Numbered from the stretch's first letter, positions 34,261 to 45,335 are shown. The stretch: 64,000 bases of DNA from Blasia pusilla (GCA_050084515.1 CM114272.1:45942001-46006000), one strand, 5' to 3'. Translations and numbers: made by a program. Notes: generated by a model not told the origin, from the sequence alone.

Positions 34261-34857
34261 ATCGTCGTGGGTGCAGGGTGGAAGAAAATCACTTCTAAAA
34301 ATCTTTCGTTTCTTATGGTGAGCTTTCTTACGGGTTGGGAGGGGTGCAGCTTCTCGGTTTCTGAGCCTTAGGATCTGATTTTTTCACATTTCAGAAAGTT
34401 GGTCTTGAGCAGACACCATTCATAACCGACAGAAAGTTGGTTATGGGGCAATTTAGGGGAGGCCATGATGCAGGCAACAATCCGTGCAAAAAGAGAGGTA
34501 CCCATCCGGGTGGTCCTCCAACAGAAATACCAAGGGCACTGCTTTTTGTTGACCGAGACAGGGAATGTTGAGAAACTTAGGCTCACATGGACAGTGATGG
34601 AAAAATGTTTAGGGTGGTCTTATGATGTCTCCTTTTTTCTCGCCCCCAAGAAAGAGGAGGTTTTTTTAGGGCCAAATGTGGACCACTACCTACTCTCTTC
34701 TAAAGATTTCCTGAATTTGAAAGCAAACGAAAATTTCAAATATGTCAAAAAGTTTTGAAGAGAGGAGGCGGATTTGGCCCTTTTTTTTGAAGAGAGACTC
34801 TCCTCTCTTCCTCTCTTCCTCTCCTCTCTTACTCTCTCTTGCTAGAATACCAGCCCC

Positions 34858-34867
34858 CCATGTCGTG
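34858..34867. repeat. Target-site duplication, right copy (CCATGTCGTG)
   Basis: Identical to 26191-26200. Ty3 leader sequence resumes directly after it and runs to gag at 35492. Confidence 0.9.
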
Positions 34868-35491
34868 ACGCCCGTAGCTGCAACGCGTCGTCGATTGTTC
34901 CACCGTGCCGCTCGTGGCCGCACCCCACCATCTCGATCGCAGAACCACTCCTTCACTTAGGAGCAGATCGCCGAGTGCCACACCCTATTCTTGAGTGTCG
35001 TGCTGTTTGTACCCGTTCCGTGCCGCCAGTGCTGCACCGGACCGCTCGACCTGCACCGCATATCGAGGAGGTTGAGCAGCGTCAGTACAAGAGGAGTACG
35101 ACTTGCTGATTGGAGGAGTTGTCTTCACGATCGAGTTGGGGTCAAGATTTGCAGTTGCTGAGGAGCGACATCGACATGTGTTGAGGTTACCCATTCTGGT
35201 CCTTTACCCTGCACGTGTGAGGGATTCTGGGATTTGGGTAGTTTATTTGGGGATATTGGGTTGTGTGGATGCTAAGAGCATCATTCATGTATGTGGTTTA
35301 GGGGACATAGACCTGTGTGGGACTTCCGGAGTTGAGGGTAGGTTGTCGATAAGATGATAGCCTGGTCGATTTTCCGCACCACGCCGCGTGTTGCCGCACG
35401 TTAAACATCTCGAGGAGGGAGAGTGTAAATCGAGTGCCGCATGTTTGGGATGAGCGATTGAGGGATTACTCGCGAGGTTGAGAGTGATCGG

Positions 35492-37171
35492 GTGAGAGAG
35501 GGCACGAGGGTCATCACTGCGTCCGTTCGAGACCTTGAGAGGCGAGGTGGTGAATCCGAGAGTAGCTCTAGAGTTTTTATGCGGAGTGGCGCAAGGTTCC
35601 GAGGGTCTCCACGTGAGGGACCACCTCGACCTCCTTCTGTGTCATTGTCAGACAAGAGGGAGGATGTAGAGGAGTTTGTGAGCATATCGCCATACATTGT
35701 GAGTGGTCTTACCAGTTGGGCGTACGAGATGGACGAGCGGGGTAGAGGACCATGTAGGTTTTCAGGTGCAGTAGGAATGATTGAGTTGCACAATTTCATA
35801 GCCGAGTTTAGGAGTTGGTGGGACTCCCAGCGGGCCAGGAACTCTAGAGAGTTCAACCCGTTTACAGCATGGAACAGTATGTTCCACCATTTAGAGGGGG
35901 CGCCCATGGACCATGAATTCTCTCAGAGATATGCATGTGAGATCGAGGCGTGGAGGCTCTACTATGACCAACATTATGTGTTATGGACGGAGCCGTTCCC
36001 AGATGAGGAGGAGGAGTCAAGAGAGGCTACTTCCTCTTCCACTAGTGACGTTTTAGGAGGGGTCACTCGCACTGGAGCTGTTGAATCGTCTAGTCAGGTT
36101 CGTCCTAGGTTCAACCCTGTGGTTGAGTTCTTTGCTGAGTTGAGGGAGAGCTACCAGGGGGTACGGACGGAGAAGTTGCGAAGCATCCATGACTTCCATA
36201 GGCGCCTAGGTGAGAGTTTACGTGAGGCTTACACTCGCTTGCGTGGTTTGATCAAAGTGACTCAGGGTGTGATAGAGGCTCAGGCTAATAAGTCATGGTA
36301 CGCGATGCTGGATCGGACCCTGCGGACATGGGTGCGGGAGGGGATGCTTCTTATGAACACCTCCCCTACATTGAGAGATGTTCTTAGGACCGCCGAGAAC
36401 ATTGAGCGCAACATCGCGGAGGAGAGCGTAGCCACCATGGGTTCTGGGCGAGAGCAGTCACGATTGGCTGCACCACCTGTGCAGCAACATGGACTACGAG
36501 ATAGGTCAACTATGGCACCACAAGCTCAGGGAGGATACGGGGAGGCCATGCCACAGAGACTTGTGCCTTCATATGCGGCTCAGCAGAAGTCGCCTACTAT
36601 TACTTGTTGGTCATGTGGTGGAGCCCATCATCAGCGCGATTGCACTCATCAGGGTCATGGACGTGTGCCTCAGCATGGAGGAGGAGATGGTGCTACACCA
36701 GGAGGTTATCAATGAGGTTCTCAATGTGACTATTTTCAGAGGTATGGTCATACACGCGCCAGGTGTTTCAGTTTACATCCTGAGTTACGTCTGGACCGAC
36801 GGCCAAAGAGGGCACTAGAGCGAGTAGCCGGTCTAGGTGGGCCTAGAGATCGTGCACCAAGTGGTCCCGTTGGGGGACAAGGAGCTGGAGTTGCCCGACA
36901 AGGTGGTGGAGCTGCTCATGGAGGTGGTAGAGTACCACCACCTAGACGCGCCGAGATAGGTGCCAGACGTGAGGCTGGGATGGCTCCTCAGATACAGCAA
37001 CTACAGGAGCAGATTGCCGTTATGGCATTGAGATTACCCGATGCCAAATCCGTGGCATCGACATCATATGGAGTAGCCAGAGATATGGAGGATCCTGGTT
37101 GGATGTGCGGGGTTGCCCAGATGGAGGCCGCCACAGTTGTGACATGTGGAGCTGCCGCAAAGTTGGATCCA
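35492..37171 (+). pseudogene. Gag of the DNMT-PHD Ty3 element
   Basis: The 407-residue open frame 35492-36715 has a disordered Arg/Ser-rich N-terminus, then the retrotransposon-type gag core (ELHNFIAEFRSWWDSQ, FHRRLGESLREAYTRLRGL). It ends in a CCHC-like knuckle, CWSCGGAHHQRDC. After a TGA at 36713 the frame moves, and CDYFQRYGHTRARC, a second knuckle with one Cys changed to Phe, is read near 36725-36765. A long Gly/Arg-rich tail continues to the TAG at 37172. Gag would form the virus-like particle. Confidence 0.8.
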
Positions 37172-37601
37172 TAGCAAGGGAAAGCTAGAAAACAAACTAG
37201 GCTTCCTTAGTCTTTCACGTTGTCCAAAGCGATGAGGACCCCATCGATGGGTCCTCATCAAAGTTCCTGGAGAGTTGGTAATGTTGTTGGTGTGCAGGCA
37301 GAAAGGGCGATGGGAGAAGCGAGTGCAACGACTCCTATTTTTTATGCTCAGGAGGCATGTGTCGAGCACGTTGGGGGCGGCCACCGTTGTGTACCACACT
37401 CCTTTATTTTCTACTTCCGATGTTATGACATTGGGGGGTACGCCCGTCGAGGCTTTTCGGCTGGCCGCTTCAGTATGTGAGCGCAGAGTTGGAGTTCCTG
37501 CATCACGTTTAGAGGTGATTGCAGAGGAGGTGATGTACCTGCCCTTGGAGCAGATGCTCGCGCCATCCACGTGAGATTCATGGCAGGCTGCGACTGCTAG
37601 A

Positions 37602-38350
37602 ATGCCGGAGACTATCGCTAGATGCGCAATAGAGCGTGCTATGACTTCTCCTGGTGTTGTTTTGCTGGATAACCGAGGAGAGGTCTTCCAGTTGGTGAGT
37701 CCTGGAGATAAAGCTTTTAGTCCGCAGCACGTCTTGTTGGATTCAGGAGCGCTTCCCTTGATGTTCGGGAAGCATCATTCAGAGGATTGGGCTTGACGAG
37801 AGCCGATATGGAGCGTTGTCCATTCCGGATACAAACATCCTTGGGTGGAGCAAGTACCACATAGTATATCACCCAATAGGAGGTCGTGGTGAGGATTCAT
37901 TGGGGACATCCTATAGATAAGTCCGTGGTGCGAGCCAAGGCGATAGTGACTGATGTAGAGTCCTGTGACGTCTTGGTTGGTGGAGCATTATTATTCCCGA
38001 TGGGGTTTTCCCTGGATTACCGGGAGAAGTCAACGTCCTACAGACCAGGATGGCAGTTAGGTGATGGGCGCCTTAGCTCATTACCCGTTCGATTCACAGG
38101 TGCAATAATCGAGCGACGGCCACGAGAGGTGGCGACCTTAGCAGCATTTAGAAGTGCCATCACTTGGCCTAGTGATTTGATTGAGGGACATGTCCATGCA
38201 GAGGATACTCCCGTTACTGACATTTCTATGGAGAGGAGTGTTATGGTAGCCGCATCATTCCGTGGAGGAGAGGTGCCGTTGTGGGGCTCAACTAAGGAGC
38301 TTCGACGATTGGCAGATGAGCACGTGCAGACCGTTTGGAGCGAGGCGTTT
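37602..38350 (+). pseudogene. Protease and protease-to-DNMT linker of Ty3 pol
   Basis: The active-site region reads HVLLDSGALPLMFG (37728-37769), with intact DSG. After a stop at 37794 the frame 37886-38458 gives DVLVGGALLFPMGFSLDY and YRPGWQLGDGRLSSLPVRF, the C-terminal part of a Ty3-type protease. It continues without interruption through an acidic linker into the methyltransferase, so the methyltransferase is part of the same polyprotein frame. Confidence 0.75.
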
Positions 38351-38399
38351 GCACCGGAGCATGACGGGTCTGAGGAACCCGAGGTAGAAGGGAGTGCTA

Positions 38400-39814
38400 C
38401 GATGATACCCTTGGATACCACATCCATTGTGTGGTGTATCCGGGAGGAGGGTATTTGAGTGTTAAATCTCTTTGGAGGGATTAGCATCGGGTTAGCTACT
38501 ATTTTGCAGGCAGGAGTGCCAGTGCAGCAGTACTTGTATGTGGAGAGTGATGATGTTGCGAGGCGCGTCTCACTACGACATGTGGCGCAGTTATTCCTAC
38601 ATTTTCCCGAATTATTGTCTGCGTCCGCGGTAGAGGGGTACCAGAGTTCCCTACCGAGGGATATTTTGTTGCTAGTGTGAGAAAACATAAAGTGACGAAA
38701 TTGATGAAAATCTTTACAAAACTTAGAGATACAAAGTGGCCTAGTCCGTCCGTGCCCTCATGGAAGAGCTTCGATGGAACCTGAACATGGAGATAACTCG
38801 ACATACGAGAATGCGCTACCGCTGAAAACTAGGGTTTTTACCTAATTTTCTTCCTTTCTATTAATAGAAAATTTTTGCATCAGGGTGCGAGGCACCCTGA
38901 TGCAATATAGGGTTAGACAAACCTAGTAACGCTACTCCTAAAACCACCTACGTCATATTACTATGACTCCTTCGACGTCTAAGTCGGAACCATCAATCTA
39001 GGCTTCTCCTCATACAAGGGGGCCGATCAGATTAATGGTGCTTAGAGAAGTGGATGTTGAGAATCCAACAGCTAGGGGCGCAGGACTTAGAGCGGGTAGG
39101 GACCATTGATTTGGTCATTGCCGGTTGGCCATGTCAGGGCCAATCGAGTGCTAGACGAGGCAACAGGTTGGCTGACACTCGGTTGAGGTTGTTTTGGGAG
39201 ATGTTGAGGATCTTACGGTAGTTGCAGGAGCACCAGTCTCATTCTCCAGCCTATATTCTGGAAAATGTGCCGATCTTAGGAGACTCCATGTCACGGGTGG
39301 TGACAAGTTCTTATCAGGTACGTGCCTGATCGGCCCAGCAGTGTTCTTGGAAGCGGCGAGTGTAGGTTCTAGAGCCTATAGCCAGCGTCTATAGTGGACC
39401 AACTTGGTGCCCCATGTAGTGTTACAGAGGGCGTATGCGAGAGTGGAGCACCCCTCCCATTTATTAGTGGATGCCATTCTGGATCCAAGTCGTCGATCAC
39501 AGGTAGTGAGGCACGATGATCGACCATCTTTGACTATGGTCAATAGGGTAGGCAGGCCGTGGGTAGCCTTGCCCACGTTTGTGAGGTTTCCCGCTTCTTA
39601 TGCATACAAGGAGGCTGGTCTTGGCTTGGTTTGGGATGACCAGGTTCAACGGTTGGTGGAACCCAACGCCGATGAGAGAGAGCAAGCGATGGGATTTCCC
39701 ATAGGAGTGACGGCAGTACCATCAATGTCAAAGGCATCACGACGCCATATCTTGGGTCAGGCACTGGACTTGAATTGCTTGACATGGATCCTCAGCTTGG
39801 GAGTGGCTGAGTAG
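38400..39814 (+). pseudogene. DNMT3-like C5-cytosine methyltransferase domain inside Ty3 pol
   Basis: The motifs are in canonical order. Motif I is VLNLFGGISIGLA (38459-38497), followed by YLYVESDDVARR (motif II). Motif IV is DLVIAGWPCQGQS, with the catalytic Cys codon at 39132-39134. Motif VI is YILENVP (ENV at 39261). Motif VIII is GSRAYSQRL then WTNL (about 39366-39405). A late block reads VVRHDDRPSLTMV, and motifs IX-X are EREQAMGFP and RRHILGQALDLN (about 39690-39775). The enzyme family adds methyl to cytosine C5 in DNA. Plant DRMs have a permuted order, so this is closer to DNMT3. Damage: TGA at 38456, a 360-base insertion after 38690, frameshifts and TAG at 39392. A sister copy is at 15803-16786. 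Confidence 0.85.
38690..39060. other. Probable insertion between DNMT motifs II and IV
   Basis: The coding similarity breaks at LPRDILL (38680) and resumes at about 39060. The interval has stops in all frames and contains a 27-base palindrome at 38877-38903 (arms GCATCAGGGTGC and GCACCCTGATGC, loop GAG). The other DNMT copy lacks this interval but is itself deleted here, so the borders are uncertain. Confidence 0.5.
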
Positions 39815-40229
39815 CGCTGTATGAGATCGCGACAAATCACAGCGGTTGTGTTGGTGAGCCCCATGCCTACCAAGATGGTGGAGGTAGTGGTTAGGGGCGA
39901 GACCCGAGGAGATCTACACACCAGGGGATATCGGGAGAGACATCCTTGGACTTCTTGGGATGTTTTGCAGGTACGCCAGGAGATGATAGCCACAGCATCG
40001 AGCGTGGTTATGGGCACTACACGTGGAGGAGATCAGAGTTTGCAGTTGGCTACAAGAGAGTGGTCGAGTGTTGTTGTTTGAGATGGGGTTTCACCATAGC
40101 AACCATCGATACTCGCACCGGAGAGTCCTACTGTAGTCACGATGGAGACTTGGGAGCCAGATATGGGCCCTAAGTAGACAAGAGGAGAGCGGCGCCGGAT
40201 ACGTCACTTCCTGAGTTATAGGAGATGCT

Positions 40230-41548
40230 TTGCGTTTAGCATGGAGGATTTGGGTACGCTGAAGGGACCGGGGATCCGCATTGAGTTGTTGAGTGATATG
40301 CCAATCTTTCGACACCTCGAGTGGAGATGTCGCATGGGGAGTATGCATCTTCCACTGTCATGCCCGCCAAGAAGGATGTGCATGGCAACTAGACGAATAG
40401 GCGGATGTGTGGGGATTACCGACCTATCAATCAGTAGAAAAAGTCCGATAAGTATGCGATGCCCACCCCTGAGGAGATCTTTGATGCGATTGGTCACGCA
40501 AAGGTCTTTAGTTCATTGGATTTGCGAGCCGGATACCATTAGCTGCCTATCAAATTGGAGGACATGCAAAAGACGGCATTTTGGGGCATCGATCCTCACG
40601 GGAAGGATTGTTTGTACCAATGGCGGTTCTTACCATTTGGGTTAAAGAACGCCCCGGCTGAGTTTCAGAGGGTCATGGATAGGATCTTGGCTGGTCTGGA
40701 TTTTGCTAGGTGTTATATTGATGATATCGTAGTCTTTAGCGCCACGGTTTAGGAGCATGAGAGACATCTAGAGGAGGCGTTTCGACGATTGCAATTACAT
40801 GGGTTGAAGCTACATCCAGGCAAGTGCAAGTTCTTCTACAACCAGATTGAGTACTTGGGTCATACGATATACCCAGGGGGCCTTGGTGTTTAGTAGACAA
40901 AGGTAGAGGCTATCTCACGCATTCCACGCCCTACAGATGTGAGTCGTGTTTGCGCATTCATGGGATTGGCGAACTTCTATTGACGGTACGTCAAGGGATT
41001 CAGTTCGATTGCAAAGCCGCTAACCTTGCTGACCAAGGTGGATCACAAGTGGCACTGGGAAGATGAGCAGGAGCGAGGCATTTCAATTGCTCAAGGACAG
41101 GTTGACGTCCGCGCCCATCTTGAGGAGACCGATCAGGGGGCGTCCTTTCCAGTTGCAAACAGATTGGAGCATGTTGGGGCTTGGAGCGGTGCTCATCCAG
41201 CATGATGATGAGGGTAGAGAGTTTATAGTGGTTTATGCTAGCCGCTCAAACAACGCTACAGAGGCAAAGTACAGCTCGTATGAGGGTGAGTGCTTGGCTG
41301 CAGTGTGGGATGTCACGCAGTTCAGGTGTTACTTATTCGGAAACCCCTTTACCATCATCACTAATCATCAACCACTGAAGTGGTTGATGGAGTCCCACAA
41401 GCTTACAGGGAAGCTTGCGAGATGGGCTCTGTTGTTGCACGAGTATGATTTTCAGGTGGTACGTAGACCTAGAATGCTCAACCAGGATGCAGATGGGTTG
41501 AGTCGTAACCCATGCCCGAGTCAGCGAGATGCGACTGAAGCTCGATGA
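40230..41548 (+). pseudogene. Reverse transcriptase and RNase H of the DNMT-PHD Ty3
   Basis: RT starts with FSMEDLGTLKGPGIRIEL and shows RMCGDYRPIN, KVFSSLDLRAGYH, WRFLPFGLKNAPAEFQ and YIDDIVVFS (the catalytic Asp pair at 40720-40725). RNase H reads LQTDWSMLGLGAVLIQHDDE, YSSYEGECLAAVW and HQPLKWLM, and ends NQDADGLSRNPC. TAG stops in the NQ, AGYH and TV(Q) contexts and TGA in FY(R)RY all fit C-to-T change of CAG or CGA. Frameshift near 41060. Confidence 0.88.
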
Positions 41549-41572
41549 CATGGAGAGAGTGATGAGGAGTCA

Positions 41573-42660
41573 GTGCCAGGATGGCACGTGTTAGCCTATT
41601 TAGACATGTTGGCTATGGAGAGCCATAGTGTGGAGACTTCGATGGCGAGGTGTAGTGGAGAGTCCTTGGATCCCGAGGCCAGTGAGGAGAAAACAGGTGG
41701 TCGAGATATTCATGATGATGGAGCAGTCTTGGAGTACCTTCATACTGGCAACGTTGCAAGCACCGTGGGTGCTAGAGAGCGGGATCGGATCCTACAGCGG
41801 GCCAGACGGTTCCATTGGGAGGGGACACATGTTTTGAGGGTTTGGGAGGATGGTAGAGTACGCGTAGTGCCGCATCCTTTGCAAAGAGCACGACTAGTGC
41901 AACATGCCCACAATGAGTTGGGTCACTTTGGGGTGAAGCGGACCTACAGCTTGCTCCAGATTCAGTATTGGTGGCGAGGCATGCAGACTGACGTTCAACA
42001 GTTTGTTGCCAGGTGCATGGTGTGTGATGGGGTGCGAGCATCGTTCAATGCTCTAACTCCTCAATTGCATCCATTACCGATCATTGGCTTAGGGTATAGA
42101 TGGAGTTTGGATTTTGCAAGACCTTTGCCTTTGACGGAGCGTCACAGTCGTTAAGTATTGGTGATGGTCGAGCACTTCTCGAAGTGGATTGAGTTGGTTG
42201 CATTTCTTGACAAAGCGAGTGAGGGAGTAGCTTATGCCTTCCTTGACAGAGTGCTGAGTCATTATGGCGCACGAGCTGAGGTGTTGACAGACCATGGTAC
42301 TGAGTTCCACGGTGAGTTCCAGGCCTTGTGTGATCAGGCGCTGATCGACCACCGCATGACTTTGCGAGATCATCCCGAGGCGGATGGATTAGCGGAGAGA
42401 GTTGTGCAGACGGTGAAGAGGGGTTTACGCAAGTATGGCTTGCAGAGAGGTCACCTAGGAGATTGGGACCTCCAGTTGCTGTGGTTGGCGATGGGATACA
42501 GATTCAACATGTAAGCATCCTTAGCATCTTTTTCATCGTACTTGCTACTTTATGGCCGAGAGCCAAATTTACCTGCGGCCATTCGTCAAGATGGTGGTGA
42601 GGTGCTGGACCTTGATGACCCAGATGTATGGATGGGAGCATGTTCTTAGAGGGCTAAGTT
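41573..42660 (+). pseudogene. Integrase of the DNMT-PHD Ty3
   Basis: The H2C2 finger is HAHNELGHFGVKRTY ... CMVC (41910-42025). Core residues: WSLDFARPLP (first Asp), VLTDHGTEFHG (second Asp) and HPEADGLAERVVQTVK (Glu, about 42370-42420). Stops at 42152 (TAA), 42512 (TAA, where Gln is expected) and 42648 (TAG, where Gln is expected) break the frame. The enzyme inserts the DNA copy into the genome. Confidence 0.85.
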
Positions 42661-43147
42661 GTTTCGGAGAGTGATGCCCATGACGTTCGAGAACTTGGCG
42701 ATTGCGCAGCATTGGGATACGTTGAGGTCTGCGACTATTCGGGGTGGTGGTTATCTACCAACTATCCAGAGGTTTCATCAAGGAGATTATGTCTACTTGC
42801 AGCAGACGGCACCAACGACGTTGGATGTGATTGCAGGGTGCACTATCCTGAGAGTGTGTGACGTTTTACCATCCGGTGTTCTCTTGCTGGAGGGACACAA
42901 TGGTATGGTATGGAAGGACCATGTGCGTAATTGTGCGCCATGTCACCTTCCTAACATTGATGGTACAATAGATCCGAGCTCAGAAGTAGTTCCTGCAGGC
43001 TTGCGTTGTATGTTGTGTGGTTCAGCTTGTGGTGCGGCCACGATGCTAGTCTGTGATGGATGTTCGAGAGGTTGGCATATGGCATGTCTGACGCCACCTC
43101 TCACTAGGGTTCCTCGAGGACGATGGATGTGTCCCAAATGTACATAG
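42659..43147 (+). pseudogene. Integrase C-terminal module fused to a PHD finger
   Basis: The last open frame of pol (162 residues). Residues 40-100 (RFHQGDYVYLQQ, ILRVCDVLPSGVLLLEG, GMVWKDHVRNCAPCHLP) resemble the GPY/F-like C-terminal module of Ty3 integrases. Residues 117-161 (43007-43141) form a complete C4HC3 PHD finger with spacing C-x2-C-x11-C-x2-C-x4-H-x2-C-x14-C-x2-C and the typical WHMAC and WMCPKC boxes. PHD fingers bind histone H3 tails. It occupies the place of the chromodomain in chromoviruses. This segment has no internal stop. Confidence 0.9.
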
Positions 43148-43333
43148 AGGAGATACTAGGTAGGTTTCAATTCCGACTTTTTCTGTGATATCGATGACAG
43201 GAAGGCGTCTAACGATGGGGCCACATGAGCACCCGGCCTTTCTGCTCTTAGCGTCCTAGAGATGTATGTTGTGGTGGGTAGGGATAGATGGCTATCTGGA
43301 GTTAGAGGGATCTAATCGCCAGCTAGGGGGGCG

Positions 43334-43462
43334 ATTGGAGATATTTTGGTACTTCTCGCCTCTGTGTATGGATACTATGAGTGAGCATGGGATCGTGTGT
43401 GCTTGTGTGTGTGTTCGATGACAGCGATGTATGTTGTGTAGCGATGTGTATGCACACGACAA
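43334..43462 (+). repeat. 129-base direct repeat, copy before the 3' LTR
   Basis: It starts ATTGGAGATATTTTGG and ends CACGACAA. A second copy of the same length is at 43977-44105, directly after the LTR, with about ten differences. Confidence 0.9.
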
Positions 43463-43472
43463 CTGTCTCGAC

Positions 43473-43976
43473 TGTTAGGATAGATCGATGGGATCTAGTA
43501 GAGCGTCTGCACGAGTAGTGGAGGACAGGCCCATAAGGTCGAGGATGAGTTGTTGAGGCCCCGGGAAACCTGAGAGAGCAAGTTTCCCCTTCGTTTCAGC
43601 CCATTTGGAGCCATATAGAGAAACTTACTATTTCGGGTAAGTTTCCATGTTGGGGATAGTTGACTTTCTACTTTGGAAAGTTGCCCTTGACCCGCTATAG
43701 CAGGTCAAGAGTAAAGGAGGTGACCTGCGAGCATAGGTTACCGTTGAGAGGGCTTGGGAGAGGGAAGGGGGTATACCTCCAAGAGAGAGAGCTTGAGAGC
43801 TCATTCTCTCTTTGTTGAACCTCTTGGCATAAGGCGGCGCAGCTATGGTCCCTTGCCTTATGAGTGTAAGCCAAGCCTCTCATTAGGAGAGTGGGTTTGG
43901 CTTGACATGAGAGAGAGTGCACACCTTTGAGAGCTATGGTGTGAGATGGTGTAGAGATAGATTGGATCTTACTTTA
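43473..43976 (+). repeat. 3' LTR of the DNMT-PHD Ty3 element
   Basis: It starts TGTTAGGATAGATCG and is collinear with 24785-25265, with an additional stretch (TCTCATTAGGAGAGTGGG) near 43880 that is also in the inverted copy at 45341-45892. It is flanked by the 129-base repeats. Confidence 0.8.
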
Positions 43977-44105
43977 ATTGGAGATGTTTTGGTACTTCTC
44001 GCCTCTGTGTATGGATGCCATGAGTTAGCATGGGATCATGTGTGTTTGTCTGTGTGTTCGATGATAGCGATGTATGTTGTGTAGCGATGTACATGCGCAC
44101 GACAA
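43977..44105 (+). repeat. 129-base direct repeat, copy after the 3' LTR
   Basis: Matches 43334-43462. The LINE reading resumes at its right end (44103), so this sequence belongs to the insertion and not to the LINE. Confidence 0.85.
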
Positions 44106-45335
44106 TGGCAAGGAGGAGGACCAAGACCAACAATGGTACTGGGGTGAACAAGAGATCCCCCGTATGGCCACATACACCTATCTGGGCATAGAATTCTCGA
44201 AAGATTGCATATGGGATGCACACATTAAGATGACTACTGAGAAAGGCCACAAGAAGGTGAACGGTCTGTCCAGATTCCTACACTGCTGAGACATCACATC
44301 AAAAGTAAAGTGCTCTATCATTTTGCATACCATTCATCCCTCGCTGGAATATGGGGCAGTAGTGTGGGATGCCAACACCAAACAAAGGGTCATGCTTGAA
44401 GTTGTGCAACGGAGGCGTTTCGGGGTATGATGTCAACTTCCTCATGAACAACTCGAGTTGGTGTGAGATCAGAACTTTGTGTGGAACCCTTGGCGAATAG
44501 ACGTGACATCACCAAGTTGAAATGGTGGAGGCAGCTGGAGACAATGGACTCCCATCGCTATCCTAAAAAGGTGATAGGGAAAACTTGGACCCAAAGAAGA
44601 CCCGTAAATCAGGCCAAATCTTAGACGAAAAAGGTTCAAGAGATTGTGCAAGCATCCAAGATCCTTGCAGGGCCTAAACTATGGGAGCAAGATGAGAAAG
44701 CATTCGTGGATACCATAACCAAAGCAATGGGCAAACGCTCACAGCAGAACAGCACGGAGGAAGCCATGAAAATGTCTGACCTCTCTCTTTTGACGGTATA
44801 TCTTGAGAAGGCAAAATTGAAGAACTATTTTCCGGGAACCCCTTGCTTGGGAATCTGGCTCAAGTCAAGTTCAGGATGGGGGGAATCCCCTTCAACCATA
44901 AGAAAAGAAAGATGGGAACACAACTAAATTCTTGCGCCTTGTGTGACGATAGGGATGAAACCTCTAGTCATTACTTGGTCTCCTGCGCAAAATTCACAAC
45001 ACACAAAGCAAGAACATATGCTGATATTGCTAAGCTAGTAACATCAGAATTGTTCAACAAATTCAATAGCCTTGATTCATTGCCCAAATCTGATGCACTG
45101 GTAAATAATGTTTATTGGGGATCCCAATCAGGTAAAGTAGATGGTATGGTTAAGAGTTTCTTGGTTGACACTTGGAAGTTCCGCACCAACACGTTGTTTG
45201 GTCAACACTCACATTATATGAGAGTGTCTCCCTCCTCTCATATGGTACCTTCTTCACTTGTTGCTCTCTCTACACCCATCCCAGTCTCATGCAATGTCCA
45301 ACCAGGGCGCATGGTCTATGGTCGCAAGGCTACCA

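Larger units (their letters stand above)
26201..34857. mobile_element. Complete MULE-type transposon (copy III) with divergent transposase and cargo genes
   Basis: 8,657 bp bounded by CCATGTCGTG on both sides. Left terminus GAGGTGCGGTAAGAGGAGAG; right terminus, read inward on the minus strand, GGGGCTGGTATTCTAGC, then AAGAGAGAGTAAGAGAGGAG. The TIRs align with a small gap and share the AGAGGAAGAGAGG repeats. The transposase is on the minus strand (26600-30617) and cargo beta on the plus strand (31930-33848). They diverge from a 1.3-kb region with a TATA box on each side and 12 palindromes between. This is the reference for interpreting copies I, II and the alpha half. Confidence 0.85.
24785..44105 (+). 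mobile_element. Ty3/gypsy element encoding DNMT3-like methyltransferase and PHD finger (interrupted by a MULE)
   Basis: It is bounded by two copies of an LTR starting TGTTAGGATAGATCG (24785 and 43473). Order: 5' LTR, leader, [MULE 26201-34857], leader, gag (35492-37171), protease, DNMT3-like domain, RT, RNase H, integrase, C-terminal PHD finger (stop 43147), then the 3' non-coding region and LTR. Without the MULE it would be about 10.6 kb. It splits a LINE whose halves lie on both sides. CACGA is present at both outer junctions (24779-24783 and 44098-44102), but the right one lies in a duplicated tail, so it is not a proven target duplication. Confidence 0.85.

Noticed and set aside
34465-34758. 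97-residue ORF near the right end of MULE copy III
   Set aside because: There is no homologous reading at the equivalent place in the alpha element, no known domain, and it sits in subterminal non-coding sequence.
38400-39814. Captured plant DRM-type methyltransferase
   Set aside because: DRM has a rearranged motif order (VI-X before I-V). Here motif I comes first and IX-X last, and the PC region is GWPCQGQS.
42659-43147. Chromodomain at the end of the Ty3 integrase
   Set aside because: No chromo-like aromatic pattern is present; the Cys/His spacing is that of a PHD finger.
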